Source: Pleurocapsa minor HA4230-MV1
GTDB taxonomy: Bacteria; Cyanobacteriota; Cyanobacteriia; Cyanobacteriales; Xenococcaceae
NCBI GenBank assembly: GCA_019359095.1
Contig: JAHHHZ010000034.1
Span: 29,283-93,282 of the forward strand
DNA: 64,000 nt
Direction of reading: 5' to 3'
Part shown: piece by piece, positions 7,844-16,099 of the stretch
Position numbering within the stretch: position 1 is the stretch's first letter
Layout of the letters: every line of letters starts with the position of its first letter
Made by a program: the position numbers and the translations under genes
The notes under the pieces: model-generated
Database searches by the model: none
What the model was told of the DNA's origin: nothing
Seen by the model: only the letters and a program-made list of their open reading frames with translations

Positions 7844-8974
7844 GTGAATGTTAAACCATTTGGTACGGAGAAACTAATCGATCCTTCTGGTAAGATTTTG
7901 CTAATTTCTCTGATCTGCGTTTTGACTCTAAGCGCGATCGCCATTGAATATGCCTCTAGCTTTTCTTTAGAGCAGTTCGGATTACTGCTCTTTCCTCTAC
8001 TCCTCTGTCTGATCGCTAGCGCTTTGCTAGGAATAGTCATCATTCCGCTGCTGAATCGGCTGAAAACAGGTCAGATTATGCGGGAAGATGGGCCCCAAGC
8101 TCACTTAAAGAAAGTAGGCACTCCGACGATGGGAGGGGTTTTTTTTGTGCCAGTAGCGGTGGTTTTCACCTTGGTCTGGGTGAACTTTAGCGGTGGTACA
8201 GTAGCTCTCACTCCAGAACTAATCGCCGTTTGTTTGGTGACGCTAGGTTATGGTTTAATCGGCTGGATTGATGACTGGCAAGTATTACGGCGCAAGTCCA
8301 ACAAGGGCATCTCTCCACGCCTGAAACTTACTCTACAGATAGTTTTTGGTCTACTGTTTTCCCTGTGGCTGTTTTGGCATGAGTCTGATGCGGTTACGAA
8401 TATTAGTCTGCCTGGAGGATTGAGTCTGGCTTTGGGATGGCTGTTTCTACCTTTGGCAATCTTTGTCTTAGCGGCGGAAAGCAATGCTACTAATTTAACA
8501 GACGGGGTAGATGGATTGGCAGCAGGAACAGGAGCGATCGCTTTTTTAGGACTAGCAGCAATTCTCGGACTAGACTACCCAGAGCTAGCAATTTTTTGTG
8601 CCTGCCTCAGTGGTGGCTGTTTGGGATTTTTGGTGCATAATCGTAACCCCGCGCGGGTATTTATGGGGGATACGGGTTCTTTAGCATTAGGTGGTGCTTT
8701 AGCTGCCGTAGGTCTTAGTAGTGATAATCTTTGGGCTTTATTTTTAATTAGTGGTGTCTTCTTCGTCGAATCTCTTTCTGTCATTGCTCAGGTTGGTTAT
8801 TACAAAGCAACTAAAGGATTAGATGGTAAGGGCAAACGCCTGTTTAAAATGGCTCCAATTCATCATCATTTTGAACTTAGTGGCTGGAGTGAAACCCAGG
8901 TGGTAGGTATATTTTATCTGGTTAATGTTTTGCTAGTGGCGATCGCCTATTTATCAAATAGCTATAAGCTATAA
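7844..8974 (+). CDS. mraY: Phospho-N-acetylmuramoyl-pentapeptide-transferase
   Basis: This integral membrane enzyme transfers phospho-MurNAc-pentapeptide to undecaprenyl phosphate, giving lipid I of peptidoglycan synthesis. The 376 residues have about ten membrane helices and the expected cytoplasmic motifs: HLKKVGTPTMGG (about 82-94), the Asp pair in GWIDDWQVL and NLTDGVDGLAAG, VFMGDTGSLALGG, and IHHHFELSGW near the C-terminus. Translation appears to start at GTG 7844; the first helix follows after about 20 residues. It is not next to other mur genes, as is common in cyanobacteria. A terminator-like hairpin follows. Confidence 0.96.
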   Translation: MNVKPFGTEKLIDPSGKILLISLICVLTLSAIAIEYASSFSLEQFGLLLFPLLLCLIASALLGIVIIPLLNRLKTGQIMREDGPQAHLKKVGTPTMGGVFFVPVAVVFTLVWVNFSGGTVALTPELIAVCLVTLGYGLIGWIDDWQVLRRKSNKGISPRLKLTLQIVFGLLFSLWLFWHESDAVTNISLPGGLSLALGWLFLPLAIFVLAAESNATNLTDGVDGLAAGTGAIAFLGLAAILGLDYPELAIFCACLSGGCLGFLVHNRNPARVFMGDTGSLALGGALAAVGLSSDNLWALFLISGVFFVESLSVIAQVGYYKATKGLDGKGKRLFKMAPIHHHFELSGWSETQVVGIFYLVNVLLVAIAYLSNSYKL

Positions 8975-8987
8975 GCCAAGAGAGTTC

Positions 8988-9033
8988 AAGACCCCCTTTA
9001 AAGATCTCAAGCTCAAGGCCTGGGTCTTTTTTT
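8988..9033 (+). terminator. Probable terminator of mraY
   Basis: AAGACCC (8988-8994) pairs with GGGTCTT (9022-9028), followed by seven Ts. The loop is long (27 bases) but is partly self-complementary. Confidence 0.6.
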
Positions 9034-9110
9034 CGTTTTACAAGTGTTACTCATCCGATATATTCTATGTTTGGGATGTTTGAGCAATTATTTCTGGGAA
9101 GGAGAAATGT

Positions 9111-10043
9111 ATGAGTGAGAAAACGATTATTCTTGGCATAGTTGGTGATAGTGCAGCGGGTAAGACGACTTTAACCAAGGGGATTGCTCAAATATTGGGA
9201 GAAGATCAGGTGACGATCATCTGTACTGATGATTACCATCGTTATGACCGCAAGCAACGGGCCGAAATGAAAATTTCCGCTCTCCACCCCGACTGTAACT
9301 ATTTAGACATTATTGAGCAGCATCTGGCGCTATTGCGAGAGGGGCAAGCTATCCTCAAGCCAATTTATAATCACTCTACAGGAGCGTTCGATCCGCCAGA
9401 ATATATTGAACCGACTAAATACGTCATTGTTGAAGGCTTACTAGGCTATTCTACTCGTGCAATGCGGGATAGTTATGACGTTAAGACTTATCTTGCTCCT
9501 CCAGAATCTCTGCGTGCCACTTGGAAAATTAAACGGGATACACGTAAAAGAGGTTACAACGAAGAACAGGTAATGGAGCAACTGCGCCAAAGAGAGCCAG
9601 ATTCAGAAGCTTTTATCCGTCCCCAACGCAAATGGGCAGATATGGTTGTTTCTTTCTATCCGCCAGAAGAGGAAAATTTGGCTGCTGACCTGTTGCTGAA
9701 TGCCAATCTCATTTTACGTCCGACTATTCCTCACCCAGAACTAACTTCAATTCTTAATGCTCAGGGAAATCATTTAGGTGAGGCTATTCGCTTGGGTTTA
9801 AGTCGTGATATGGGCAAACCTGTAGATATCTTAGAAATAGATGGACATGCCACGATGGAACAGGTTAAGGAATTAGAAAAAATTATGTGTAATGAAGTGC
9901 CTTACCTGGGTCAATTCTGTAGTTTGGAAGGAAACCAAGAACTAGGTAAGCTGGTGGGAACGACTGGAGAAACTCTACAGAGTTATCCTTTGGCTTTAAC
10001 TCAGTTAATGATTACCTACCATATGTTGAAAGCAGCATCTTGA
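9111..10043 (+). CDS. Phosphoribulokinase/uridine kinase-family protein (not the classic redox-regulated PRK)
   Basis: A P-loop kinase of 310 residues with Walker A GDSAAGKTT at about 12-20, TDDYHRYDRKQRAEM (about 40-54), ALHPDCNYLDIIEQHL, KPIYNHSTGAFDPPE and VIVEGLLGYSTRAMRD. These are the hallmarks of phosphoribulokinase-like enzymes that phosphorylate a ribulose-5-phosphate or nucleoside-like hydroxyl. In the Calvin-cycle enzyme of cyanobacteria and plants, a Cys within the Walker A loop (DSGCGKST) forms the thioredoxin-controlled disulfide. Here that position is Ala, while the second Cys, just before the DDYH motif, is kept. This protein therefore cannot use that switch. It is probably a second, constitutive paralogue; the actual substrate is unproven. 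GGAGAA precedes the ATG at good spacing. Confidence 0.8.
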   Translation: MSEKTIILGIVGDSAAGKTTLTKGIAQILGEDQVTIICTDDYHRYDRKQRAEMKISALHPDCNYLDIIEQHLALLREGQAILKPIYNHSTGAFDPPEYIEPTKYVIVEGLLGYSTRAMRDSYDVKTYLAPPESLRATWKIKRDTRKRGYNEEQVMEQLRQREPDSEAFIRPQRKWADMVVSFYPPEEENLAADLLLNANLILRPTIPHPELTSILNAQGNHLGEAIRLGLSRDMGKPVDILEIDGHATMEQVKELEKIMCNEVPYLGQFCSLEGNQELGKLVGTTGETLQSYPLALTQLMITYHMLKAAS

Positions 10044-10050
10044 TATTTTT

Positions 10051-10079
10051 GTTAGTTAGCGATCGCTAACTAACTTTTT
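10051..10079 (+). terminator. HIP1-centred perfect palindrome followed by a T-tract
   Basis: The 24 bases 10051-10074 are a perfect palindrome (half-site GTTAGTTAGCGA) centred on GCGATCGC, followed by TTTTT. Eight bases separate it from the stop of the kinase gene and 27 from the end of the converging catalase gene. It can act as a bidirectional terminator, though the hairpin would have to open its centre to form a loop. Confidence 0.65.
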
Positions 10080-10105
10080 ATCAGCTTTTAATTGAGGCAA
10101 TATTT

Positions 10106-10828
10106 TTAATTGGCTGTCGGAGAATGGTTGGCTTCGGGGTGGGCAACATACCTAAAGTCAGGCTCTTGATTCCAGGAACCCCGTTGATCGACTTCAACGC
10201 TTGAGCCGTCTGCTGAAGTAGAAGTTGATAGATTGTAGTAAAGATCTACTGTCTCATCGGGCTGAACGTTGCCAAAGAAGGGTTCAGTAAGCTTGCCCAT
10301 ATCATTCAGTGCATTCATAAACATTTTTGTATGAGAAATCTCACGAGTCAATAAATGTACTAGAGTTTTTTTAGTTCCTTCATCTGGCGCTAACTTAATC
10401 AACGCTTCATAAGTTTGACGCGCTCCCGCTTCTGCGGCAATATTAGCACGTAGATCGCGTACGACATCACCGCCTTCATTCAGATAAGTTGCTGTCCAAG
10501 CACTACCTTGACTGTCGATAAAATGAGGTCCCATTCCCCGCACGGCAAACAAAGTACTTTTGTATGCTTCGGTCTGATCTACATTTTTAGTATGAGCTTC
10601 GATCATTTTACCTACCATTTCTAAGTGACCGAACTCTTCAACTGCAATGTCTTGGAGCATATCTTTAATCGCTGGATTTTCAACATGAAATGATTGCACC
10701 CAATATTGTAAGGCAGCAGACAGTTCTCCAGTAGCACCACCAAATTGCTCTAGCAACAGTTGAGCAAAGCGGGGATTTGCTTCTTTTATATCAACATTGT
10801 GAATGGTTTCTTTTTTGTGAAAAAACAT
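10106..10828 (-). CDS. Manganese catalase family protein
   Basis: A non-heme, ferritin-like catalase that disproportionates hydrogen peroxide with a di-manganese centre. The 240 residues show the metal ligands of the family: Glu35 (GATGELSAAL), Glu65 with His68 (VEEFGHLEMV), a Glu in IAAEAGARQTYEAL (about 150) and Glu/His in REISHTKMF (about 184-190). The N-terminal ...NPRFAQLLLEQFGG is also typical. No signal peptide, so it is cytoplasmic. The C-terminal tail after about 210 is polar and disordered-looking. It is transcribed alone toward the HIP1 palindrome, with a 0.9 kb gene-free region upstream. Peroxide induction is likely but not visible. Confidence 0.92.
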   Translation of the reverse strand: MFFHKKETIHNVDIKEANPRFAQLLLEQFGGATGELSAALQYWVQSFHVENPAIKDMLQDIAVEEFGHLEMVGKMIEAHTKNVDQTEAYKSTLFAVRGMGPHFIDSQGSAWTATYLNEGGDVVRDLRANIAAEAGARQTYEALIKLAPDEGTKKTLVHLLTREISHTKMFMNALNDMGKLTEPFFGNVQPDETVDLYYNLSTSTSADGSSVEVDQRGSWNQEPDFRYVAHPEANHSPTAN

Positions 10829-11746
10829 GAGTTGGGGTCTCCTATAAGTAAATTATTTAAAAGTGTTGATGGTATATATTGGTAAACTGCATACCAGTCA
10901 GCTTGAAAAAGTTTGTTCTCTGAAATGAACATATGTATTAATCTTAATTTGTTAAATTTTTTGTCTGCACTATCTTAGGATAGAGCTTTTTTTTGACAGA
11001 TAAAATCTCGATATTATAATGATATTTTTATTGGTTTTTGCTATACTCTGAGGCAATTCTAAGAAATTATGAAATGTCATTAATATCACAATCGACATCA
11101 CATTTAAATATTATTAATTTTAACTGTATTTTAAGTAAAAATTGTTAAATTGAATTGTCAATTTTTAGCTAAAATTTTTAATTTAAAGTATAGATTATAT
11201 GAATAATATTTGTTAATTTTAAAGTTAACTCGCTCAAAAAAAGCCATATTTAGCTCATGCTCATCCTGTAATTTTTATAACTTTTGGTGGATGATTACTA
11301 ACTAATAAAAAATACACCAAATTATGGAGGCAAACAATTTTGTGACATCTTACCTGCCTTGAGCTTGAGACAATAAAGTGGATTTATTAGCTAATGAATA
11401 CCTATTCACCATTGGTGACAAGTTAAGGGACTACGATGTTTGTCAACTGGCTAAGAGCTATTAGCTTTTAGCTTTTAAGATATTGCCACTCAACTTCTCC
11501 TGCTGAAAGGGCGATCCGAAGGCTAGGCGCGTCCTAAAGGATTAGCTCCTAACGTCGCGTCACGCGGAGCTATATGCGAAGCGGTATCCTTTAGGAGTCC
11601 TTTAGGGGAGCCTAATCGCTTGAGCTAAACAATCTCTATGTAGTTGACGGTAGTTTCTTTCCTTCAAATTCAGGGGTTAATCCTACTTTAACAATTAAAG
11701 ATTTTATCCCAATTTTTCCCAGTAACTAGCAAAATAAGGCCCAAGA
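10829..11746. other. Long gene-free region upstream of the manganese catalase
   Basis: About 920 bases. The first 500 (10829-11330) are very AT-rich with many A- and T-runs and no ORF of coding quality. The second part holds the GC-richer repeat at 11510-11620. I found no tRNA, riboswitch or small-protein gene with a ribosome site. An unannotated small RNA cannot be excluded. Confidence 0.4.
11510..11620. repeat. Dispersed palindromic repeat (TCCTTTAGGA family), long copy
   Basis: A GC-rich block in AT-rich surroundings. It contains TCCTAAAGGA (11532-11541) near one side and TCCTTTAGGA and TCCTTTAGGGGA (from 11587 on) near the other, with CGTCGCGTCACGCGG in the middle, so the whole can fold on itself. 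The 24 bases 11568-11591 recur exactly, in reverse, at 23715-23738 inside a glycosyltransferase gene. Parts recur in the MITE copies at 12.4 kb and 61.2 kb and near 56657. Confidence 0.8.
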
Positions 11747-12028
11747 CTAAAGCATAACCTTTTGCCAGCCCACAATTTTGCTACCCAGCCGAAAAATCAT
11801 GGAATCAGCTAAACCTAGTTCAGCGATCGCCTGAGACAAAGTACGTATTTGTTCTTGGTCTACACTAAATAAATGGGGACAATTAACAAAATCTAAGCAT
11901 AAAACTGTAGAACGACCCGATAATTCGCGAAAAATTAGGCTGTCTTGAGGTAAAAACCCTACTAATGAACGGAACCTCGCTAAGGCAGCCTGCTCAAAAT
12001 CTGCACTAGTGGCGTTAAGTGGTGTCAT
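11747..12028 (-). CDS. Hypothetical protein, 93 aa
   Basis: Not recognised. A soluble protein of 93 residues with the stretches FRSLVGFLPQDSLIF, STVLCLDFVNCPHLF and IRTLSQAIAELGLADSMIFRLGSKIVGW. The alternation of short hydrophobic strands and a Leu/Ala helix suggests a compact alpha/beta fold. It starts at ATG 12028. It is isolated, with long gene-free stretches on both sides. Codon use resembles neighbouring genes and a HIP1 site lies inside it, which argues for a real resident gene. Confidence 0.55.
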   Translation of the reverse strand: MTPLNATSADFEQAALARFRSLVGFLPQDSLIFRELSGRSTVLCLDFVNCPHLFSVDQEQIRTLSQAIAELGLADSMIFRLGSKIVGWQKVML

Positions 12029-12383
12029 AATCTAGACTTTTGCATTTTGCTTCAAACAAATCTCTAACCAAGGAATAATCGAGATGATAATTGAATAATT
12101 AAGTAATCTTCAGTAGCAAGAAATGCAATATTACTCTAATTGAGCAGAGAATACTGCCAGTTGAATCCCAAGTCTGTTGAAGCTATTTTTGAGTCAACAA
12201 TGACTTCTGGTTCTTTGTTTAGATTAGCATCAACCTTTTTGCTCTTGTTGCTGGCAAGCGTTTACTTAATAAAAATTTCTAATTTGCGCTTCTGTTGCTC
12301 TTTATATTTAGTTGTACTCTAGATCTTCAAGATAGGGATAAGCTAGCTTTTAGTAAAGAGCGGATTTCATCCCACAAGTAACA

Positions 12384-12615
12384 TAAGTAGGTGGGTGTAA
12401 TTAAATTGGAAATGAGGTTAGGGAGTAACAAGTAACGAGTAACGAGTAACGAGTAACGAGTAATATGCGGAGCGGTATGCCACGGCATTTGCCCTAAAGG
12501 ATTCCCTCTGGTCACGAAGCTTATCCTTTATGACTAGCTTCGCGTCGTCCTTTAGGACGAGTAACAAATAGCTCTAAGGGTAGGGGTTTGATCAATTATT
12601 TTGCCTACCTACTTA
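12384..12615 (+). mobile_element. MITE-like element, copy 1, flanked by TA
   Basis: The left end AGTAGGTGGGTG (from 12386) and the right end CTACCTACT (to 12613) are imperfect inverted repeats, and the element is flanked by TA on both sides, as expected for an IS630/Tc1-type target. Inside are six GAGTAAC-type heptamers (12423-12464), then a nested palindromic block (about 12468-12560, with CCTAAAGGA and TCCTTTAGGA), then AGCTCTAAGGGTAGGGG and the AT-rich right part. No ORF of coding quality. Two further copies lie at 37 kb and 61 kb. Confidence 0.8.
12423..12464 (+). repeat. Heptamer tandem array (GAGTAAC), 6 units
   Basis: Six 7-base units, mostly GAGTAAC with AAGTAAC and GAGTAAT variants, inside MITE copy 1. 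This is the short tandemly repeated repetitive (STRR) type common in cyanobacteria. Confidence 0.9.
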
Positions 12616-12659
12616 ACTAAGATTATAACTGGCTAATAAATCTACCAAAGTTATGATTA

Positions 12660-13862
12660 ATGCGTAACTTTCCCAAGTTTATGGATATGATGAAACAATT
12701 TAAGAGACTGGCTGAACTATATAAAAGTACCTTACTTGATAATGTTTTGCCCTTTTGGTCACAGCATTCGCTCGATCGCCAATATGGAGGCTATTTTACC
12801 TGTTTAGATCGAGTGGGAAATGTCTACGATACCGATAAGTTCATCTGGCTACAAAACCGTCAGGTATGGACTTATTCGATGCTCTACAATCGGTTAGAAA
12901 AAAAACCTGAGTGGCTAGATGTTGCGCGTCATGGTGCTGAGTTTCTGGCAAAATATGGTCGAGATGAGGAAGGTAACTGGTATTTTGCTTTAGATCGAAC
13001 AGGACAGCCTTTGGTGCAGCCTTATAATATTTTTTCTGATTGTTTTGCAGCGATGGCTTTTAGTCAATATGCTTTGGCTTCGGGGGAGAAATCGGCGCAA
13101 GAGATTGCCTTGCAGGCATATAATAACGTGTTGCGTCGTCAGCATAATCCCAAGGGTAAATATAATAAAGCTTATCCAGGAACGCGATCGCTAAAAAGTC
13201 TAGCCGTACCGATGATTTTAGCCAATCTGTCTTTAGAAATGGATTGGCTACTCGAAGATAGTGAATTAGAGACAATTCTTGAGCGCACAGTGCAAGAAGT
13301 CATGCAGGATTTTCGCGATTCTGCAACAGGATTAATGTATGAAAACGTTACCCCCGAAGGCAAACATTTAGATTGTTTTGACGGTAGATTAATTAATCCT
13401 GGTCATGGTATTGAAGCTATGTGGTTTGTGATAGATATTGCCCGTCGTCGCGACGATTTGGATTTAATCAATCAGGCAGTTGATGTTGTCATAAATACTC
13501 TAGAGTTTGGTTGGGACAAGGAATATCAGGGTATTTATTATTTGATGGATGCACAGAGACATCCTCTCCAGCAGCTAGAGTGGGATCAAAAGCTATGGTG
13601 GGTACATCTGGAAACGTTAGTAGCATTATTGATGGGATTTAATCTTACTGGACGAACAGAGTGCTTAGAATGGTTTAAACAAGTTCATAATTATACTTGG
13701 AATCACTTCTCCGATTCTGAGTATGGGGAATGGTTTGGCTACCTAAACTGTCGAGGAGAGTTATTACTAAATCTTAAAGGAGGTAAATGGAAAGGCTGTT
13801 TTCATGTTCCTCGCGCTTTATATTTATGCTGGCAACAGTTAGAAATTTTAGCTGCTCAATAG
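12660..13862 (+). CDS. AGE family epimerase/isomerase (N-acylglucosamine 2-epimerase-like)
   Basis: Proteins of this (alpha/alpha)6-barrel family interconvert sugars such as N-acetylglucosamine/N-acetylmannosamine, mannose/fructose or cellobiose/glucosyl-mannose. The 400 residues carry [18 protein letters not shown] (about 61-78), [28 protein letters not shown] with catalytic-type His249, [23 protein letters not shown] and [12 protein letters not shown] with His382, the second catalytic-type His. Length is normal. The start ATG 12660 lies only 45 bases after a MITE, so its promoter probably lies in or before that element. An alternative ATG is found seven codons in (12681). The exact sugar is not resolved. 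Confidence 0.88.
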   Translation: MRNFPKFMDMMKQFKRLAELYKSTLLDNVLPFWSQHSLDRQYGGYFTCLDRVGNVYDTDKFIWLQNRQVWTYSMLYNRLEKKPEWLDVARHGAEFLAKYGRDEEGNWYFALDRTGQPLVQPYNIFSDCFAAMAFSQYALASGEKSAQEIALQAYNNVLRRQHNPKGKYNKAYPGTRSLKSLAVPMILANLSLEMDWLLEDSELETILERTVQEVMQDFRDSATGLMYENVTPEGKHLDCFDGRLINPGHGIEAMWFVIDIARRRDDLDLINQAVDVVINTLEFGWDKEYQGIYYLMDAQRHPLQQLEWDQKLWWVHLETLVALLMGFNLTGRTECLEWFKQVHNYTWNHFSDSEYGEWFGYLNCRGELLLNLKGGKWKGCFHVPRALYLCWQQLEILAAQ

Positions 13863-14027
13863 TATTCTAGAACTCGATAATTTAGTCGCTGTTTTGATAC
13901 ATTTAACACAAATTCTTTATGAAATTTAAATTTATTGTGTCGTGTCAAGCACTTATAATTTTGAAGATCGATAAAAGAAAAAAATAAAATTAAGAGAACT
14001 TTTTAAATTTAGTAGGATTATACAATT

Positions 14028-14462
14028 ATGGTTAGAAGAGGATCAGAAGCAGCAGGAGGATTTCTCTCAGGCTTTCGCGACTTTATTATGCGCGGTAATG
14101 TTATTGATTTAGCAGTAGCTGTAATTATTGGTGCCGCATTTAGTAAAATTGTTGATTCGTTAGTCGCCGATATTATTACTCCTGTGATCTTAAATCCCGC
14201 CATGAAGGCTGCTGGAGTAGATAGATTAGCCGAACTGTCTGCTGGAGGAGTTCAGTATGGTTTATTTTTAGCGGCAGTTCTCAACTTTTTGGTGATTGCC
14301 TTCTGTATTTATCTACTGGTGCAAGCATTTGAGAAAGCTAAAAAACGTCTAATTCGTCAAGAGGCTTTAGCAGAAGAAGAAGCACCTGATGCGAATCTTG
14401 TTGCTCAAGAAAGACTTACTAGTGCAATTGAACGCTTAACTAACGTAATGGAAACCAGGTAA
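14028..14462 (+). CDS. mscL: Large-conductance mechanosensitive channel
   Basis: A homopentameric safety valve in the plasma membrane that opens on sudden osmotic downshift. The 144 residues include the N-terminal amphipathic segment and the first pore helix FRDFIMRGNVIDLAVAVIIGAAFSKIVDSLV (about 13-43). Then come a short periplasmic loop, the second helix (about 80-102) and a charged C-terminal helix (KAKKRLIRQEALAEEE...). The RGN/DLAV motif is diagnostic. The extra N-terminal residues (VRRGSEAAGGFLSG) are usual in cyanobacteria. The gene is monocistronic. Confidence 0.96.
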   Translation: MVRRGSEAAGGFLSGFRDFIMRGNVIDLAVAVIIGAAFSKIVDSLVADIITPVILNPAMKAAGVDRLAELSAGGVQYGLFLAAVLNFLVIAFCIYLLVQAFEKAKKRLIRQEALAEEEAPDANLVAQERLTSAIERLTNVMETR

Positions 14463-14485
14463 AGAAGTAAAGCTTAGTTTTTAGG

Positions 14486-14511
14486 GGTAAATTGGCGATC
14501 GCCGATTTGCC
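14486..14511. terminator. HIP1-centred imperfect palindrome after mscL
   Basis: GGTAAATTGGCGA and its near-complement (TCGCCGATTTGCC) meet at a HIP1 core between the convergent ends of mscL and the secreted-protein gene. It has no strong T-tract, so the terminator role is a guess. Confidence 0.4.
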
Positions 14512-14543
14512 TTAAAAGACTACCCACTACCTACTACCTAACG

Positions 14544-15653
14544 TCAGATCGCTGGAGCTAATGCAACTCGTCTTCTCCCTCCACCAGCAATGTTGCTAGG
14601 TTCGTTATTATCGACGATGTAAAGAGTTTGAAATAATTTCATGACATCTTCGTAGAATGGACTATTATTACCTTCAAAATCGTAACCATATTTTTCTCGA
14701 AACTCTTCATTGACTCCATTTTCTACTGCTAAATAATGAGCATCCCAATGAGCATCGTCTACTATGTATGCACCATAATTTTGGAAAGCGTCAAAGAGTT
14801 TTTCGCCAACTGATGTTTGTAGTTGTAAGCTGGCTTTTGAGATTTCAGGAGGAATGGCTAAGAGTGTTCCTTGTACTAATTTAGGATTTCTCCCCCCATA
14901 GCGTTCTGCTGCATAGGAATCAGAACGGTCTGCTGGCCAACGATAACCTGGAACACTGTCGGAGTAGTAAAGATACTTTTCTCCCCAGATATTAATTTTT
15001 AAAGCATGAGGAATCGGATCGCGATCGCTAGTCAGTTCTCCAAGACGAATCGAACCACCAATGGCTGAGAGTCCAGAACCAAAATGAGTGCCTTGAATGC
15101 CATCACCATATATACTGACTCCACCCCAAGGATTGCGCCATCCATAAATATTACCTCCTGGTTCACATCTTGCTAGAGGTTGGAATTGTTCAATAGTTTC
15201 GCCATCAGGCATCAAAAAAGCAGAGGCATTATTAGGAGTAGAGTAAGGCTCATTTGTAGCATCTGGTACGATTAAGTCATCGGGAACAGGTAAAGAAATT
15301 TCCATCGATTCGGTGCCTGTACAACGTCCTGGCCCAAAATTACCAGGTGCGTATACTGAACGCTGAGGATCGTCGGCTTTTAGTTGATAAAAATATTCTC
15401 GATCTGTAGCCAAATATCCTGCTGGTTGAAGATTTGCTGGTTGATAAACAGCTTCCGAACCGATTGGCATATTCCAAATTGAATTAGATGCGAAAGGTTG
15501 TAGCCACTTGTCACGTTGATTTGAAGTGACAGTTAATTGAGTTGAAGTGTCAAGATCGCGATTAGTAATAGTTAGCGATCGCGAATTTTCGACGAGCAGA
15601 CTGAATAAAACGCTCACTATAATTACAAAGTTGATAGTTTGACTCTTACGCAC
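14544..15653 (-). CDS. Secreted or anchored protein of unknown function, 369 aa
   Basis: The N-terminus (MRKSQTINFVIIVSVLFSLLVENSRS) is a signal peptide or signal anchor at about residues 7-22. The mature part begins with DKWLQPFASNSIWNMPIG. It is rich in Gly, Pro and aromatic residues and contains GNIYGWRNPWGGVSIYGDG, THFGSGLSAIGGSIRLGEL and DDAHWDAHYLAVENG. The repeated His/Asp/Trp patches (THFGSG, PHALKINIWG, DDAHWDAH) look like a catalytic or sugar-binding face, so a secreted glycan-active enzyme is possible. I cannot name a family. The start ATG 15653 puts the hydrophobic helix where it should be. It sits between mscL and the polysaccharide cluster, divergent from the latter. Confidence 0.65.
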   Translation of the reverse strand: MRKSQTINFVIIVSVLFSLLVENSRSLTITNRDLDTSTQLTVTSNQRDKWLQPFASNSIWNMPIGSEAVYQPANLQPAGYLATDREYFYQLKADDPQRSVYAPGNFGPGRCTGTESMEISLPVPDDLIVPDATNEPYSTPNNASAFLMPDGETIEQFQPLARCEPGGNIYGWRNPWGGVSIYGDGIQGTHFGSGLSAIGGSIRLGELTSDRDPIPHALKINIWGEKYLYYSDSVPGYRWPADRSDSYAAERYGGRNPKLVQGTLLAIPPEISKASLQLQTSVGEKLFDAFQNYGAYIVDDAHWDAHYLAVENGVNEEFREKYGYDFEGNNSPFYEDVMKLFQTLYIVDNNEPSNIAGGGRRRVALAPAI

Positions 15654-16099
15654 GATATTTTTATGGCAGTTTTAAATAGGGTTTACTAAAGATGATAACT
15701 AGCTCAATCTCACTAAAACCAACTTCACACCCTGAATCATAGCTATTTTCGCTCCGATCGATTACTTTGCACAAAGTTGCTCTTGAAAGATAGCAAACTA
15801 TATCTTTAGACTGATAACTTTTTGAAAATAAAAGATAAAATTGATACTAATACAACTGGCTAATATGGATAGTTGACATTTTTACACATAAGATTTTGGT
15901 TAAGAATAACTTTGATATCTAAAAATATTTAAAGCAAAAAATGATAATTTAATTACATTTTTTACCATAAAAAGTAACTAATTAGCTGAATCAAGTAGAT
16001 AAAAAGTTAAAACAAGTTTTGAAGAAGTAGTAAATATTTTTTATTTTTTTAAATATTCTACTTCTAGAAACCAGATTATTCTGAAAGTATTTAATACCT
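15654..16099. other. Promoter region of the polysaccharide cluster
   Basis: About 445 bases, strongly AT-rich between the divergent secreted-protein gene and the first glycosyltransferase. Several TATAAT-like hexamers occur by composition alone, so I name no single promoter. No ORF or palindrome stands out. Confidence 0.4.

Larger units (their letters stand above)
12029..12659. other. Gene-free region holding MITE copy 1
   Basis: The part 12029-12383 is AT-rich and has only short, low-quality reading frames. The MITE-like element (12386-12613) fills most of the rest and leaves 46 bases before the epimerase gene. Confidence 0.5.

Noticed and set aside
10829..11330. Possible small RNA or riboswitch in the gene-free region before the manganese catalase
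   Set aside because: No conserved motif or stable structure that I could support; only AT-rich composition.
12140..12322. A 60-codon plus-strand frame opening at TTG
   Set aside because: No ribosome site, no ATG, no family resemblance, AT-rich spacer sequence; the hydrophobic end is what random AT-rich DNA gives.
12327..12515. A 62-codon minus-strand frame in MITE copy 1
   Set aside because: It only translates the heptamers and the palindrome; the repeated ITRYSLLVTRY pattern is repeat sequence.
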